In this document: positions 48,797 to 57,220 of the stretch, piece after piece | How positions within the stretch are numbered: position 1 is the stretch's first letter | Layout of the letters: every line of letters begins with the position of its first letter | Source of the DNA: Akkermansia muciniphila | Lineage (GTDB): Bacteria > Verrucomicrobiota > Verrucomicrobiia > Verrucomicrobiales > Akkermansiaceae | NCBI GenBank assembly: GCA_945901795.1 | Contig: CAMDLP010000006.1 | Coordinates: 1-64,000, forward strand | Direction of reading: 5' to 3' | DNA length: 64,000 nucleotides | The notes under the pieces: model-generated | Seen by the model: only the letters and a program-made list of their open reading frames with translations | Told to the model about the DNA's origin: nothing | Database searches by the model: none | Made by a program: the position numbers and the translations under genes

Positions 48797-51034
48797 TCAG
48801 AACAGGCCGATCAGCTCGGACCAGTTTTGGAAAGTGTGATCGGGTTGGCATTCGCCGGGGCGGCGGGAGTCGGGGTGGCCGGTGAAGAGCGCGGTTTGGA
48901 AACCCGCTGCGGCGGCGGGGACGATGTCTTGAAGCGGGTCGTTGCCGACGAAGAGCGCCTCTGCGGGAGTGATGCCGCGGCCAGCGAGGCGGTCGCTTAG
49001 CATCTGGAACAGCTCGGGCGCGGGCTTGGCGATGCCGTGCTGATAGGAAAGCAGGGTGAGCTCGGGCGCGAAGAGATTGGCGATGCCGCCGAGCGAGGCG
49101 AGGGTGTTGGATTGGGCGTTGGAAAGGAGGCCGAGCGAGATGCCGGAGCGGGAGAGTCGCTGGATGAAATTTTCCGCCCCGGGCATGGGCGTGGCCGGAT
49201 GCCATGCGGCTTCGAGTGCTTCGACGAGCGGGCTGGTGTCGGTGCCCGGTTCGAGTGACAGGATTTCCCGCCAGAGGACGCGGAGATCCACCTCGGGGAA
49301 GGGGACTCCGGCGGCGGCGTGGTGGCGGAGGACGGCGGCGTGGAGATCCGCGCTGGGCGAACCCGGCGGTGCATGGCCTAACTGGCGGAGGATGTCGCGG
49401 AGAACGGGATCGGCGAGGGGATCGGCGAGGGGATCGGGTTTCACGCCGCCGGGTGCCGCGACGAGCAGGGTGCCGTAGATGTCGAAAATGACGGCACGGT
49501 AGGATTTGGGCACCGCGGCGGCGGGTTTTAACGACGAGAGGAGGAAGTGAAACGATCCGGGGGCGAGGTGGTCTGTTAATATTTCACCGGCGGGCAGATG
49601 ACGGACGAGGCCGACTGGCTGGCTGGCGAGCTGGGCATAGAGGGCGGTGAGGGATTTCTGATACTCGGCTGGAGCATAAGGCGCGAGTTGGCCTAGGGTG
49701 GCTGTGGGCGTGCGGTCCGCGACGACGGCGGCGAGCCAGTCCACGGCGGCCTGGGTTTTGCCGTCGATTTCGACTAGCAGAATGCGGCGGTTGGCGGGGT
49801 CGGCGAGGCGCTCGATGATTCCCTGTTGGAGAGGCTCGGGAAGATTGCCGAAGTCGAGGTAGCCGTCGCGGACGAGCGCGGCGAGGGTGGCATCGATGGT
49901 TTCTTGGGAGAGCGGGCGGCGGTAGTCGCGGTAATTTCTCTCCAGATCGGTGGTGAGGTGGTCGCGCAAGATCGGCAGATCGCTCCAATCGACGGGGACT
50001 AGCAGACGATCGTAGAGACGGCCGGCGCGGATGCCGTGTGCGGCGTGTTCCGCAGTGAGGTGCGGGAGGTTCCTGCCGATGAGCGGCTTGCCGAGCGCGG
50101 CGGCTTCGAGGAAGGGCAGGCCGAAACCTTCGGAGACGGAGGTGGTGACGATGTGGCTGGCATGGGCGAGCCATGACTCGAAACTGGTGGCGGCCCCGGC
50201 GGCGGGGCCGAAGCGATCGACGACGTTGAACTCGATGGGTAGTCGGTGCTTGCTGGTGAATTTCCGCCACGTGTCGTGGACGGGCAGCGCGGCGGGATCG
50301 CGTGGCGCGCGGCTGACGGCGAGGCGGGTGCCTGCGGGGGCGAGCGCGGAAAGGAGGACGAGCTCGCCGAGGTTTTTTCGGCGGATGCCGCGGATGGGGG
50401 CGAAGAGGATGGTGGGGGAAGAATTGACCACAGAGGCGCAAAGGTCGCGGAGGGGCGCAGAGGGGAGGGGAATCGGGTTGGGGAGCAGGGTGGCGTCCTC
50501 CGGGGGGAGGCCGGCAGCGGTGAAGATCCGCAGATCGCGGGAATTGAGGAAGGCGTAGCGGATGCAGGGCGAGAATGGATAGAGCGTCCGGCAATTCGCG
50601 ATGAGCTGATAGTTCGCGGGGCGGCCTTGCTCGGCGAGGTCGTGGATTTGGAGGACGAGGCGCTCGTCTTCCCGGGCGAGGCGGGCGATGACGTGGGGGA
50701 TGAGGCAGTTTTTCCCGAGCGAGTGATTGTGAAAATGCCAGATGTCGGGCTGGCCGCCGAGGGCTTCGGTGGCGGCGGCGCGGAGGGACTCGGTTAGGAT
50801 TTCGACGGTGAGCGAGCCGGGCGTCGGGAGGTAGCCGAGGCCGGGGATGTGGCGGTGCTCCGGGCGAGACGCCCGGACAACGGCCTGGGGCGAGACGCCC
50901 CAGCCACTTGGCGGCGTGTCGCCGGTGAGGATCACGTGCCGGATGCCGGCGGTGGTGAGCGCTTGCGAGGCGGCCTCGATCACTTGGGTGACGCCGCCGG
51001 GTCCGAGGTGATAGTGGACGATGGCGACGTTCAT
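48797..51034 (-). CDS. Glycosyltransferase (GT4-like) fused to a HAD-family hydrolase
   Basis: 745 residues. Residues 1 to about 360 are a GT-B glycosyltransferase: MNVAIVHYHLGPGGVTQVIEAAS at the start, TILFAPIRGIRRKNLGELVLL at the second domain, and TTSVSEGFGLPFLEAAALGKPLIG, the nucleotide-sugar E-x7-E block. After a helical linker comes a HAD domain: VIFDIYGTLL, LGLLSNAQ, HGIAKPAPELF and FVGNDPLQDI. This fusion is unusual and may couple sugar transfer to phosphate removal, as in mannosylglycerate-type or sucrose-type synthesis; that role is inference. Residues about 44-58 are encoded by a hairpin dimer, and PLADPLADP reflects a 12-bp tandem duplication near 49410-49440. GNAT lies upstream with a 4-base overlap. 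Confidence 0.8.
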   Translation of the reverse strand: MNVAIVHYHLGPGGVTQVIEAASQALTTAGIRHVILTGDTPPSGWGVSPQAVVRASRPEHRHIPGLGYLPTPGSLTVEILTESLRAAATEALGGQPDIWHFHNHSLGKNCLIPHVIARLAREDERLVLQIHDLAEQGRPANYQLIANCRTLYPFSPCIRYAFLNSRDLRIFTAAGLPPEDATLLPNPIPLPSAPLRDLCASVVNSSPTILFAPIRGIRRKNLGELVLLSALAPAGTRLAVSRAPRDPAALPVHDTWRKFTSKHRLPIEFNVVDRFGPAAGAATSFESWLAHASHIVTTSVSEGFGLPFLEAAALGKPLIGRNLPHLTAEHAAHGIRAGRLYDRLLVPVDWSDLPILRDHLTTDLERNYRDYRRPLSQETIDATLAALVRDGYLDFGNLPEPLQQGIIERLADPANRRILLVEIDGKTQAAVDWLAAVVADRTPTATLGQLAPYAPAEYQKSLTALYAQLASQPVGLVRHLPAGEILTDHLAPGSFHFLLSSLKPAAAVPKSYRAVIFDIYGTLLVAAPGGVKPDPLADPLADPVLRDILRQLGHAPPGSPSADLHAAVLRHHAAAGVPFPEVDLRVLWREILSLEPGTDTSPLVEALEAAWHPATPMPGAENFIQRLSRSGISLGLLSNAQSNTLASLGGIANLFAPELTLLSYQHGIAKPAPELFQMLSDRLAGRGITPAEALFVGNDPLQDIVPAAAAGFQTALFTGHPDSRRPGECQPDHTFQNWSELIGLF
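50860..50903. repeat. GAGAC-loop hairpin dimer inside the glycosyltransferase gene
   Basis: Hairpin one (50860-50876) has arms CCGGGC / GCCCGG. Hairpin two (50885-50903) has arms CTGGGGC / GCCCCAG. Both have loop GAGAC and the loops start 26 bases apart. The linker ACAACGGCCTGG and the trailing AGCCACTTGG match the intergenic copy at 30207 apart from the arms. It lies in frame and encodes about 15 residues (SGWGVSPQAVVRASRPE) near the N-terminus of the enzyme. Confidence 0.85.
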
Positions 51035-51483
51035 GGCGCGGCTTTCCAGTCGCCGACGGGCTTGGCGAAATGGAAGCCCCAGATTTCGAAGCCGAGGCGG
51101 TGATAGAGGCGGTGCGACGGGTGATTCGCAGTGTAGCTGTCAAGCACGATGATGTTGCAATCCCGCTCGCGGGCGAGAGCTTCGAGATGGCGGATGAGCA
51201 GGCTGCCGATGCCCGCGGACCGCTGCGCGGGCGCGACGACGAGGTTGTCGATTTCCAGATAGCGGCCACACCAGATCTTGGTGGCGACCCAGGCGCCGGC
51301 GACGCCGACAAGCGTGCCATCGGCGAACGCGCCGATGAGCTCGTAGTGGGAATAGTCGGCTAACAACGTGTCGAGTCGCGCGGCGATGGTCGCTGAGGGT
51401 GTCTCCGGATTTAGAAATGTGAGTAAGGCCGCCGCGTCTGCCAGATCGGTGGCCTCCAGCGGGCGGATGGTGGTTTTTTCCAT
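51031..51483 (-). CDS. GNAT-family N-acetyltransferase
   Basis: 150 residues from ATG 51483 (MEKTTIRPLEATDLADAAALL). The acetyl-CoA-binding motif A is visible as LEIDNLVVAPAQRSAGIGSLLIRHLEALA, with the Q/R-x-x-G-x-G/A turn as QRSAGIG. VLDSYTANHPSHRLYHRLGFE is motif B. The substrate is unknown. The stop overlaps the start of the glycosyltransferase gene by four bases, so the two are coupled. Confidence 0.9.
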   Translation of the reverse strand: MEKTTIRPLEATDLADAAALLTFLNPETPSATIAARLDTLLADYSHYELIGAFADGTLVGVAGAWVATKIWCGRYLEIDNLVVAPAQRSAGIGSLLIRHLEALARERDCNIIVLDSYTANHPSHRLYHRLGFEIWGFHFAKPVGDWKAAP

Positions 51484-51510
51484 GGGAGGAGTGAGCGACA
51501 AGGGGATGAC

Positions 51511-54444
51511 TCAGTCCGCGGGTTTGATGGAGACGAGCAGGGCGTTTTCCGCCTTGAGGTATTTTTTGGCGAGGGCGTTGATTTCCGCGAGGGTGATCGA
51601 GCGGTAGTCGGCGTCGCGGCCGCGGCCGAGGTCGAGGCGCTTGGGATCGGACTGGGACTGGCTCATGACGGTGCCGAGCCAGTAGTTGTTATCGCGGAGG
51701 GATTTTTCAAGCTGGCCGAGGGTGGGCTTGAGCGCGCGGTCGAGCTCGTCGGCGGTGGCGCCGGTGTTGGCGAAACTATCAGCCAAGTCGCGCATGGTCT
51801 TGAGAAGGAGTTCGAGGTCCTCGGGCTTGCCGATGCTTTGTCCGATGATGTAGCCGACGCCTTCGAGGGCATCCGAGCCGGACGCTCCGGCGTTAGGGCT
51901 GTAGGAGGCACCGAGTTTCTCGCGGATTTCCTCGCGGAGTCGGTCGCCGTAGATGTCGCCGAGGAGGTTGAGGCGGCGGAAATCCTTTTGGTTTCCCCGG
52001 ACGCCGACGGTTTTCCAGAGGGTGGTGGCGACGCCTTGAGGGATTTTCGATTCGTAGGTGAATGTCTTGGCGGCGGGAGCGTTGGGAAAGCGGATCTTGC
52101 GGGCCTCCGGCAGGGCGGGGGCGGCGGCGGTCCGTGACGGCAGCGCGCCGAACGTGGCGAGGAGATCGGGCAGGATCTTGTCGATTTCGAAATCACCGAC
52201 GATGGTCAGTTCGAGGTAGCCCTTGGTGAGCTCGGGGGTGAGCCATTTTTTGGCATCCGCAATGGTGTAGGAGGAGAGCTTCTCGGCGGGGGCGATGGAG
52301 AAGCGTGAGTCGCCGCCATGGAGCCAGGCTTCCATTTCCTGTTGGGGGCCGGCAGTCGTGTGTTTGAGCTGCTGATAGAGCATCGGGACGGCCTTCTGGA
52401 ACTGCCAGAGCGCCTCGTCGCGGTAGCCTGGGTCTGTCAGCGAGGCGCACATGAGCTGGATCTGGGTGGTGAAATCCGCGGGGGTGGTGGTGCCGCCGAG
52501 GGTGAACGCGTCGTCGCCGATGGCGAGCGAGGAGCCGACGTTTCTTCCTGCTAGGATCTGTTGGAGGTCGTCGTTGCTGTGCTTGCCGAGGCCGCCGCCT
52601 TCGAACACCGCGGTGGCGAAGACATCGAGCATGGGCATGTCCTTGGGCTGGGTGAGCTTGCCGGAGCCGACGCGGGCGAGCAGGCGGATTTTGCCTTTTT
52701 CGAAATCCGTCGGTTTGAGATTGATGCGCACTTGGTTGGAAAGCACCAGGTGGATGATGCCGAGATCCTTGACTTCCTTGCGCGAAATCACCTTGCCTGG
52801 CTTGCCGAAGTCCGTGTAACCGAAGGCTTGGATGGCGCGCAGAACGGGCGCTTCGACGGGCTTGCCGCGGGATTCCTCGAACAACGCGGCGAGCTCCTTT
52901 TCGGCGTTCTCCGGCTTCTCCTTGGTGGTTAGGATCAGATGGTGGCCGGAAGCCTCCCAAAATTTCACGAGCGCCTGGTGGCAGGCGGCGAGGTCGATGG
53001 CGTCGAGCGTGCTAGCAGCCAGCTCAAGGTCGGTGGCCGGGTCGGAAAAGACGGTGTTGTCGTTGATGGACTTGGCGAGAACCGTGGCGATACCCTCGGA
53101 TTTGCGGGTGGCTTTTTGCTTTACCTGCTGCTGATAGGCGTTGAGAAGGTTGGACTTGGCCTCGGCGAGCTCGGCGTCGGTGAAGCCGTGATTGATGGCG
53201 CGGCGGAATTCCTGCTCAAGGATCGGCACGGCTTCCTGCCAGCGGTCGTCGGCGGCGGTCACGTCGATGGAGCCGATATCGAGGTAGTTGAAGAGCGTGC
53301 TGTTGGAGGCGGAACCGGAAGTGATGGCGGAGCCCTCGATTTTGGAAAGCCGGTCGAAGCGGCGGCTGATGATCGAGTGGGCGATGTCCAGTGGCATGCG
53401 TTCGGCGCGGGTCGCCGCTGTGTCCGGTTTCTCGACATAGGGCCGGACGAGCACCAGCGAGACGTCGGTGGAGGCGACCTCCTTATCGACGAAAACCCCT
53501 GTTTCAAGGCCTTCCGGCTGTTTGATCGGGCCGAGATTCGGATTTTTTCCGGGATTCCCCGGATTGCTCATGGAGGCGAACGCCTTCTGGATCCTAGCTT
53601 GAATTTCCTTGGGATCGATATCGCCGACAACAATGAAAGTCATGCGCTCCGGCGTATAGAAGCGGGTATAAAGGTCCAGAAACCGTTCGCGCGGCGCGGA
53701 CTTGATCACCTCCTCGGTGCCGATGGGAAAGCGCCGGCTGACGAGTGAATCGGGTAACAGCTCGGCGAACTGCTGTTCCATCAGGCGTGTGTTGATGGAA
53801 TCGCGGCTCATTTTTTCCGACAAAATCACGCCGCGCTCCCTGTCGATTTCCTCGGGGGCGAGCAGCGCCCCGTCGCCGAAATCCCGCATCACAGTGAACC
53901 CGAGTTTCAGCGTGTCCTCCGATAGATCCGGCAGATCGAGCATGTAAACCGTCTCGTCGAACGAGGTGTAGGCATTGGCGTGGGCACCGAAAGAAATGCC
54001 TAACCGCTGCATCTTCGGGATGAGATCGGCGGCCGTGTAATTCTTGGAACCGTTGAAAACCATGTGTTCCAGGAAATGGGCGAGGCCTTGCTGGTCATCC
54101 GCCTCCATCAGCGATCCGGCGGCGATGTGAAGCCGGAGCGAGACCCGTTTCGGCGGCTCGGCATTCGGATAGATGATGTAGCGCAGGCCGTTTTCCAAAG
54201 TCCCGAAGGTGGCGCTGGAATCGGGTGCGATGTCCGAGGACGCCTGCGGCCAAGGGCGTGGTGTCACCTTGACGGCCGCAGTGTCCGGCGGGGTCGGGAG
54301 TGGGGGCGGCGGGGTGGCGGGTGCCGGAGTCGTCTCGACGACCGGCGGCGGGACAGCGACGGGCGGCTTGGGCGAGCGCACCGAAAGGATCCCCGCGGTG
54401 ACAGCGAGGATGAGGACGAGGATAAGCGGCGTGGCTTTCTGCAT
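51511..54444 (-). CDS. M16-family zinc metallopeptidase (insulinase type), membrane-anchored
   Basis: 977 residues from ATG 54444 (MQKATPLILVLILAVTAGI). An N-terminal membrane anchor or signal is followed by a proline-rich linker of about 50 residues. The active half has the inverted zinc motif HFLEH in GLAHFLEHMVFNGS, with the distal glutamate in the DRERGVILSE region. A second M16 half without the motif follows, as in bacterial PqqL-like single-chain enzymes. It would degrade peptides in the periplasm. The longer frame to 54648 runs into the tRNA region and is not used. Confidence 0.92.
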   Translation of the reverse strand: MQKATPLILVLILAVTAGILSVRSPKPPVAVPPPVVETTPAPATPPPPLPTPPDTAAVKVTPRPWPQASSDIAPDSSATFGTLENGLRYIIYPNAEPPKRVSLRLHIAAGSLMEADDQQGLAHFLEHMVFNGSKNYTAADLIPKMQRLGISFGAHANAYTSFDETVYMLDLPDLSEDTLKLGFTVMRDFGDGALLAPEEIDRERGVILSEKMSRDSINTRLMEQQFAELLPDSLVSRRFPIGTEEVIKSAPRERFLDLYTRFYTPERMTFIVVGDIDPKEIQARIQKAFASMSNPGNPGKNPNLGPIKQPEGLETGVFVDKEVASTDVSLVLVRPYVEKPDTAATRAERMPLDIAHSIISRRFDRLSKIEGSAITSGSASNSTLFNYLDIGSIDVTAADDRWQEAVPILEQEFRRAINHGFTDAELAEAKSNLLNAYQQQVKQKATRKSEGIATVLAKSINDNTVFSDPATDLELAASTLDAIDLAACHQALVKFWEASGHHLILTTKEKPENAEKELAALFEESRGKPVEAPVLRAIQAFGYTDFGKPGKVISRKEVKDLGIIHLVLSNQVRINLKPTDFEKGKIRLLARVGSGKLTQPKDMPMLDVFATAVFEGGGLGKHSNDDLQQILAGRNVGSSLAIGDDAFTLGGTTTPADFTTQIQLMCASLTDPGYRDEALWQFQKAVPMLYQQLKHTTAGPQQEMEAWLHGGDSRFSIAPAEKLSSYTIADAKKWLTPELTKGYLELTIVGDFEIDKILPDLLATFGALPSRTAAAPALPEARKIRFPNAPAAKTFTYESKIPQGVATTLWKTVGVRGNQKDFRRLNLLGDIYGDRLREEIREKLGASYSPNAGASGSDALEGVGYIIGQSIGKPEDLELLLKTMRDLADSFANTGATADELDRALKPTLGQLEKSLRDNNYWLGTVMSQSQSDPKRLDLGRGRDADYRSITLAEINALAKKYLKAENALLVSIKPAD

Positions 54445-54595
54445 GCCCGGAAGGTGGTTGACGGCAAGCGGGTTTGGCAACGCCGAAAACCGGGGGAACG
54501 GCATCGATTGGGCGAGGATTTCTAAAACTTTTCGAAAACGGGGTTGCAATCCCGTGAGGCGCATGGTGTTTTTCCCGCCGAGCAATCGATGATGT

Positions 54596-54682
54596 GCGCG
54601 CGTGGCGGAATTGGTAGACGCGCTAGATTCAGGTTCTAGTGGGGGCAACCCTGTTCAGGTTCGAGTCCTGTCGCGCGCACCA
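54596..54682 (+). tRNA. tRNA-Leu (CAG)
   Basis: An 87-base tRNA with CCA encoded. The acceptor stem is GCGCGCG / CGCGCGC. The D-loop has AATTGGTAGAC, and the anticodon stem CTAGA / TCTAG frames the loop TTCAGGT with anticodon CAG. The long class II variable arm (GTGGGGGCAACCCT) marks tRNA-Leu. The T-arm reads GGTTCGAGTCCTG. It reads CUG codons, which are common in this GC-rich genome. Confidence 0.95.
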
Positions 54683-55006
54683 TATTTATCTTCAATGGCT
54701 TACGGAGACGCTTTGGAGGCTGGTTGACACGCCTTCCCACCCCATGAACGAGGCAGGCGAAAAATTGGTGACAAATTAGGAATGCAGCACGTCACCGACA
54801 CGCAAAGCGAAGTCGGCAAAGCCGCCGACGCCGCCTGCGCATCGGTTGACCCGCCGGCCTCCAACCACGCCACTGGAGTTAATATGGTCTATCAGGATGA
54901 TCCGGATTTCCTTCTGCAGGAATAATGTTGGCAGAAAACTGTTTGGCCACGTGGCGCGTATGACCGTGGGCACGAACACAAGCGACCCGAGGTGGTTGGC
55001 GATTGT
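54683..55006. other. 324-bp region downstream of tRNA-Leu without recognised genes
   Basis: Only short frames are present (for example MQHVTDTQSEVGK from 54782 on the plus strand, 48 codons). None resembles a known family. Composition is slightly less GC-rich than the flanks. The 3' side of a tRNA is a common insertion point, so this could be a decayed element. However, no repeat of the tRNA 3' end and no integrase was found. Confidence 0.35.
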
Positions 55007-57208
55007 TCAGGGTTCGCCGGCGGGGAAGATTTCCTCGATGGAGGATTCGCTTTGGTGGTCCATCCAGCGCACGAGCGCGGCTTGCAGGGGGCCGAGGACC
55101 TCGGGGCGAGCCTGGGCGACGTCGGTCTCGCCGTGGGGATCGGTGGTGATATGGAAAAGTCCGAAATGACGGGTGCTTTGCGCGGTGGGTGTGCAGACAA
55201 GTTTCCAATAGCGGGTTCTGAGGCATCGTTGTTTGGCCTCGATGAGGCGGGGGAGGTATTCTCTCTTCAGGACGAACTGATAGTTGTAGTTCGGATCGAT
55301 TTCGGTGCACTCGTCCATCGGCGGCAGGTAGGGGCGCTCGACGCCTTTGACCTTGAACTGGATGAATGGAAACCCGGTCTCGCCGTAAAACGGGCGGAAG
55401 GCGGGGGGCTCGGTTTTGTGGATCCAGCCGGCGAAACTCTTGCCCTGCCAAGTGGGAGATTTATCTTGGCCGGTTAGATCGGCGAGGGTGGGGATGACGT
55501 CGATGAGCCGGACGGTTTCCGGGATGACCTGTGGCGCGGTGCCGGGGACATGGACGATCATCGGGACTTGGTTGGCCTGGAGTCCGCCGTTGAAGGTGAG
55601 GCCGTGACCGAGGGTGACGCCGGGCTCGTAGTGGTCGTCGCCATGGTCGGCGGTGACGATGACGATGGTATTGTCTTCGAGGCCGTTCGCCTTGAGCGAG
55701 GCGAGGATTTTCCCGACGCAGTCGTCGAACTGGCGGGTGCAGCCGTCGTAGAGCGCGCGGATTTGGGCCACTTCATGGGGCGGCAGGGCTTTCCATTTCG
55801 ATTCGAGGTCGGTGCCGCCGATGAAGGAGTCGATGTCGAAGTCCACCTTGTTGCGGTTGACTCCCTGATAGGCGGGATCGGCGAACATGCTGCGGTAGGG
55901 TTCCGCGTTGCCGTAGGGGAGGTGGTTGCAGGAGTAGAAGACGTGCCAGAAGAATGGCTTCTGTTGGGTGGCGGCGGCGGCGAGGCGCTTTTCGACGCGG
56001 GCGGTGACGACTTCCGGGGTGACGAACTGGGCGAAGGCTCCGAGCTGGGGGAAAATTTTGTAGCCCAGCGCGTTGTCGAAATAAAGCGGGACGACGAAGT
56101 GCGCCATCACCACGGCCTGGCTCATGTAGATCTTGAAATTATCAAAACTCGATACCGACAGGCTTTCCATCCCGAGCGGCATGACCTCGTAGTATCCGGC
56201 GCACCAGTCGCCGATGGCGGCGGTGTCGTAGCCGCGCTTGCGGAGCAGGGTGGGGAGGGTCTCGATGCGTTTTTTGGCGGTCTCGACGGTTTCCCGATCC
56301 GGATACATCTGGCGGATGCCGTGGCTTTGCGGATACTGCGAGGCCATCAATTGCACGCCGGACTCCATAGTCGAGGCGATGGAGGTGTAGCAGCGCTCGA
56401 AGCGGGTGGACTTGGCGGAGAGGGCGTCGATCACGGGTGAGACGCCGGCCTGGGCGATGCCGTCGCTGCGCTGCGGTTTGTATCCGGCGCAGCCGAGGCT
56501 ATCGCCGCGCAGGGAGTCTGAGCCGATGATGATGATATTCATCGGCTTGCCGGCGGTGGAGGTTTCGATTTTCCCGCTACCGGTGAAGCGGCTGATACCG
56601 TCTGTTAGTGGAAAGAGGGCGGATGCCGCCAGCGCGACGGTCCAGCCGCGGCGGCCGTGGCGGCGGATCTGCCAGAAAAGCGCGAACGCGACGCAGGCGA
56701 TGGGCAGCACGGTGAAAACCAGCAGCAAGCCCCCCGGTCTGATAGTGTCCGGGAGGATTTCCATGATCCGGTAATACCAGTGCCCGAACTCGTCCTTGTT
56801 GAGGAAGTAGGGCCGAGTGTCCACCAAGCGGACGGTGAAATAGCCATGCACGAGCGCCGTGATTGCAAATCCGCGCAGCATGACCGCGCGGCGGCTCCGG
56901 TATTTCGAGCGCCGGGTCAGCAGCGCGGCGAAGGGCTGGATGAGGATGGCGGCGGCGGCGGCAAGCACGACGTAGGCGACGAGCATCTGCAGGTTCTGCC
57001 AGAAGAGAAATCCCAGATACTTGTCACGGGCGAGGGCGCTGAACTTGTTGGCCATTTCACCCGTGGTGTGCGCGAGCGTCCACAGGGCGACGCCATACTG
57101 GAACGCCAGGAAAAGCGACGCGCCTAGCAGAACGGGCGCGAATCCAGCGGCGGGGGCCGATGGTGGCTTGTCGGCAGACGACTTCAAAGCAGAGGGGTCC
57201 TGGGTCAT
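55007..57208 (-). CDS. Membrane-anchored alkaline-phosphatase-superfamily protein (sulfatase/phosphoglycerol-transferase-like)
   Basis: 733 residues. About five N-terminal membrane helices (to residue 200) are followed by a sulfatase-fold domain. NIIIIGSDSLRGDSLGCAGY is the first metal-binding block, and TADHGDDHYEPG with LGHGLTFNG is the second. The CxPxR formylglycine motif of true sulfatases is missing; the corresponding text is CYTSIASTMESGVQ, where Ser or Thr could be the nucleophile, as in LtaS and phosphoethanolamine transferases. It probably modifies an envelope glycan or lipid in the periplasm. The stop is preceded by a normal sulfatase-like C-terminus. Confidence 0.78.
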   Translation of the reverse strand: MTQDPSALKSSADKPPSAPAAGFAPVLLGASLFLAFQYGVALWTLAHTTGEMANKFSALARDKYLGFLFWQNLQMLVAYVVLAAAAAILIQPFAALLTRRSKYRSRRAVMLRGFAITALVHGYFTVRLVDTRPYFLNKDEFGHWYYRIMEILPDTIRPGGLLLVFTVLPIACVAFALFWQIRRHGRRGWTVALAASALFPLTDGISRFTGSGKIETSTAGKPMNIIIIGSDSLRGDSLGCAGYKPQRSDGIAQAGVSPVIDALSAKSTRFERCYTSIASTMESGVQLMASQYPQSHGIRQMYPDRETVETAKKRIETLPTLLRKRGYDTAAIGDWCAGYYEVMPLGMESLSVSSFDNFKIYMSQAVVMAHFVVPLYFDNALGYKIFPQLGAFAQFVTPEVVTARVEKRLAAAATQQKPFFWHVFYSCNHLPYGNAEPYRSMFADPAYQGVNRNKVDFDIDSFIGGTDLESKWKALPPHEVAQIRALYDGCTRQFDDCVGKILASLKANGLEDNTIVIVTADHGDDHYEPGVTLGHGLTFNGGLQANQVPMIVHVPGTAPQVIPETVRLIDVIPTLADLTGQDKSPTWQGKSFAGWIHKTEPPAFRPFYGETGFPFIQFKVKGVERPYLPPMDECTEIDPNYNYQFVLKREYLPRLIEAKQRCLRTRYWKLVCTPTAQSTRHFGLFHITTDPHGETDVAQARPEVLGPLQAALVRWMDHQSESSIEEIFPAGEP

Positions 57209-57220
57209 TCGGCGGGCGCT

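Noticed and set aside
54683-55006. Integrated element at tRNA-Leu
   Set aside because: No direct repeat of the tRNA 3' end and no integrase frame were found. The region is left unassigned.
56431-56450. Possible GAGAC hairpin in the membrane phosphatase-like gene (encodes AGVSPVIDAL)
   Set aside because: The arms around GAGAC do not pair, and GVxPxIDAL is normal sulfatase-fold text.
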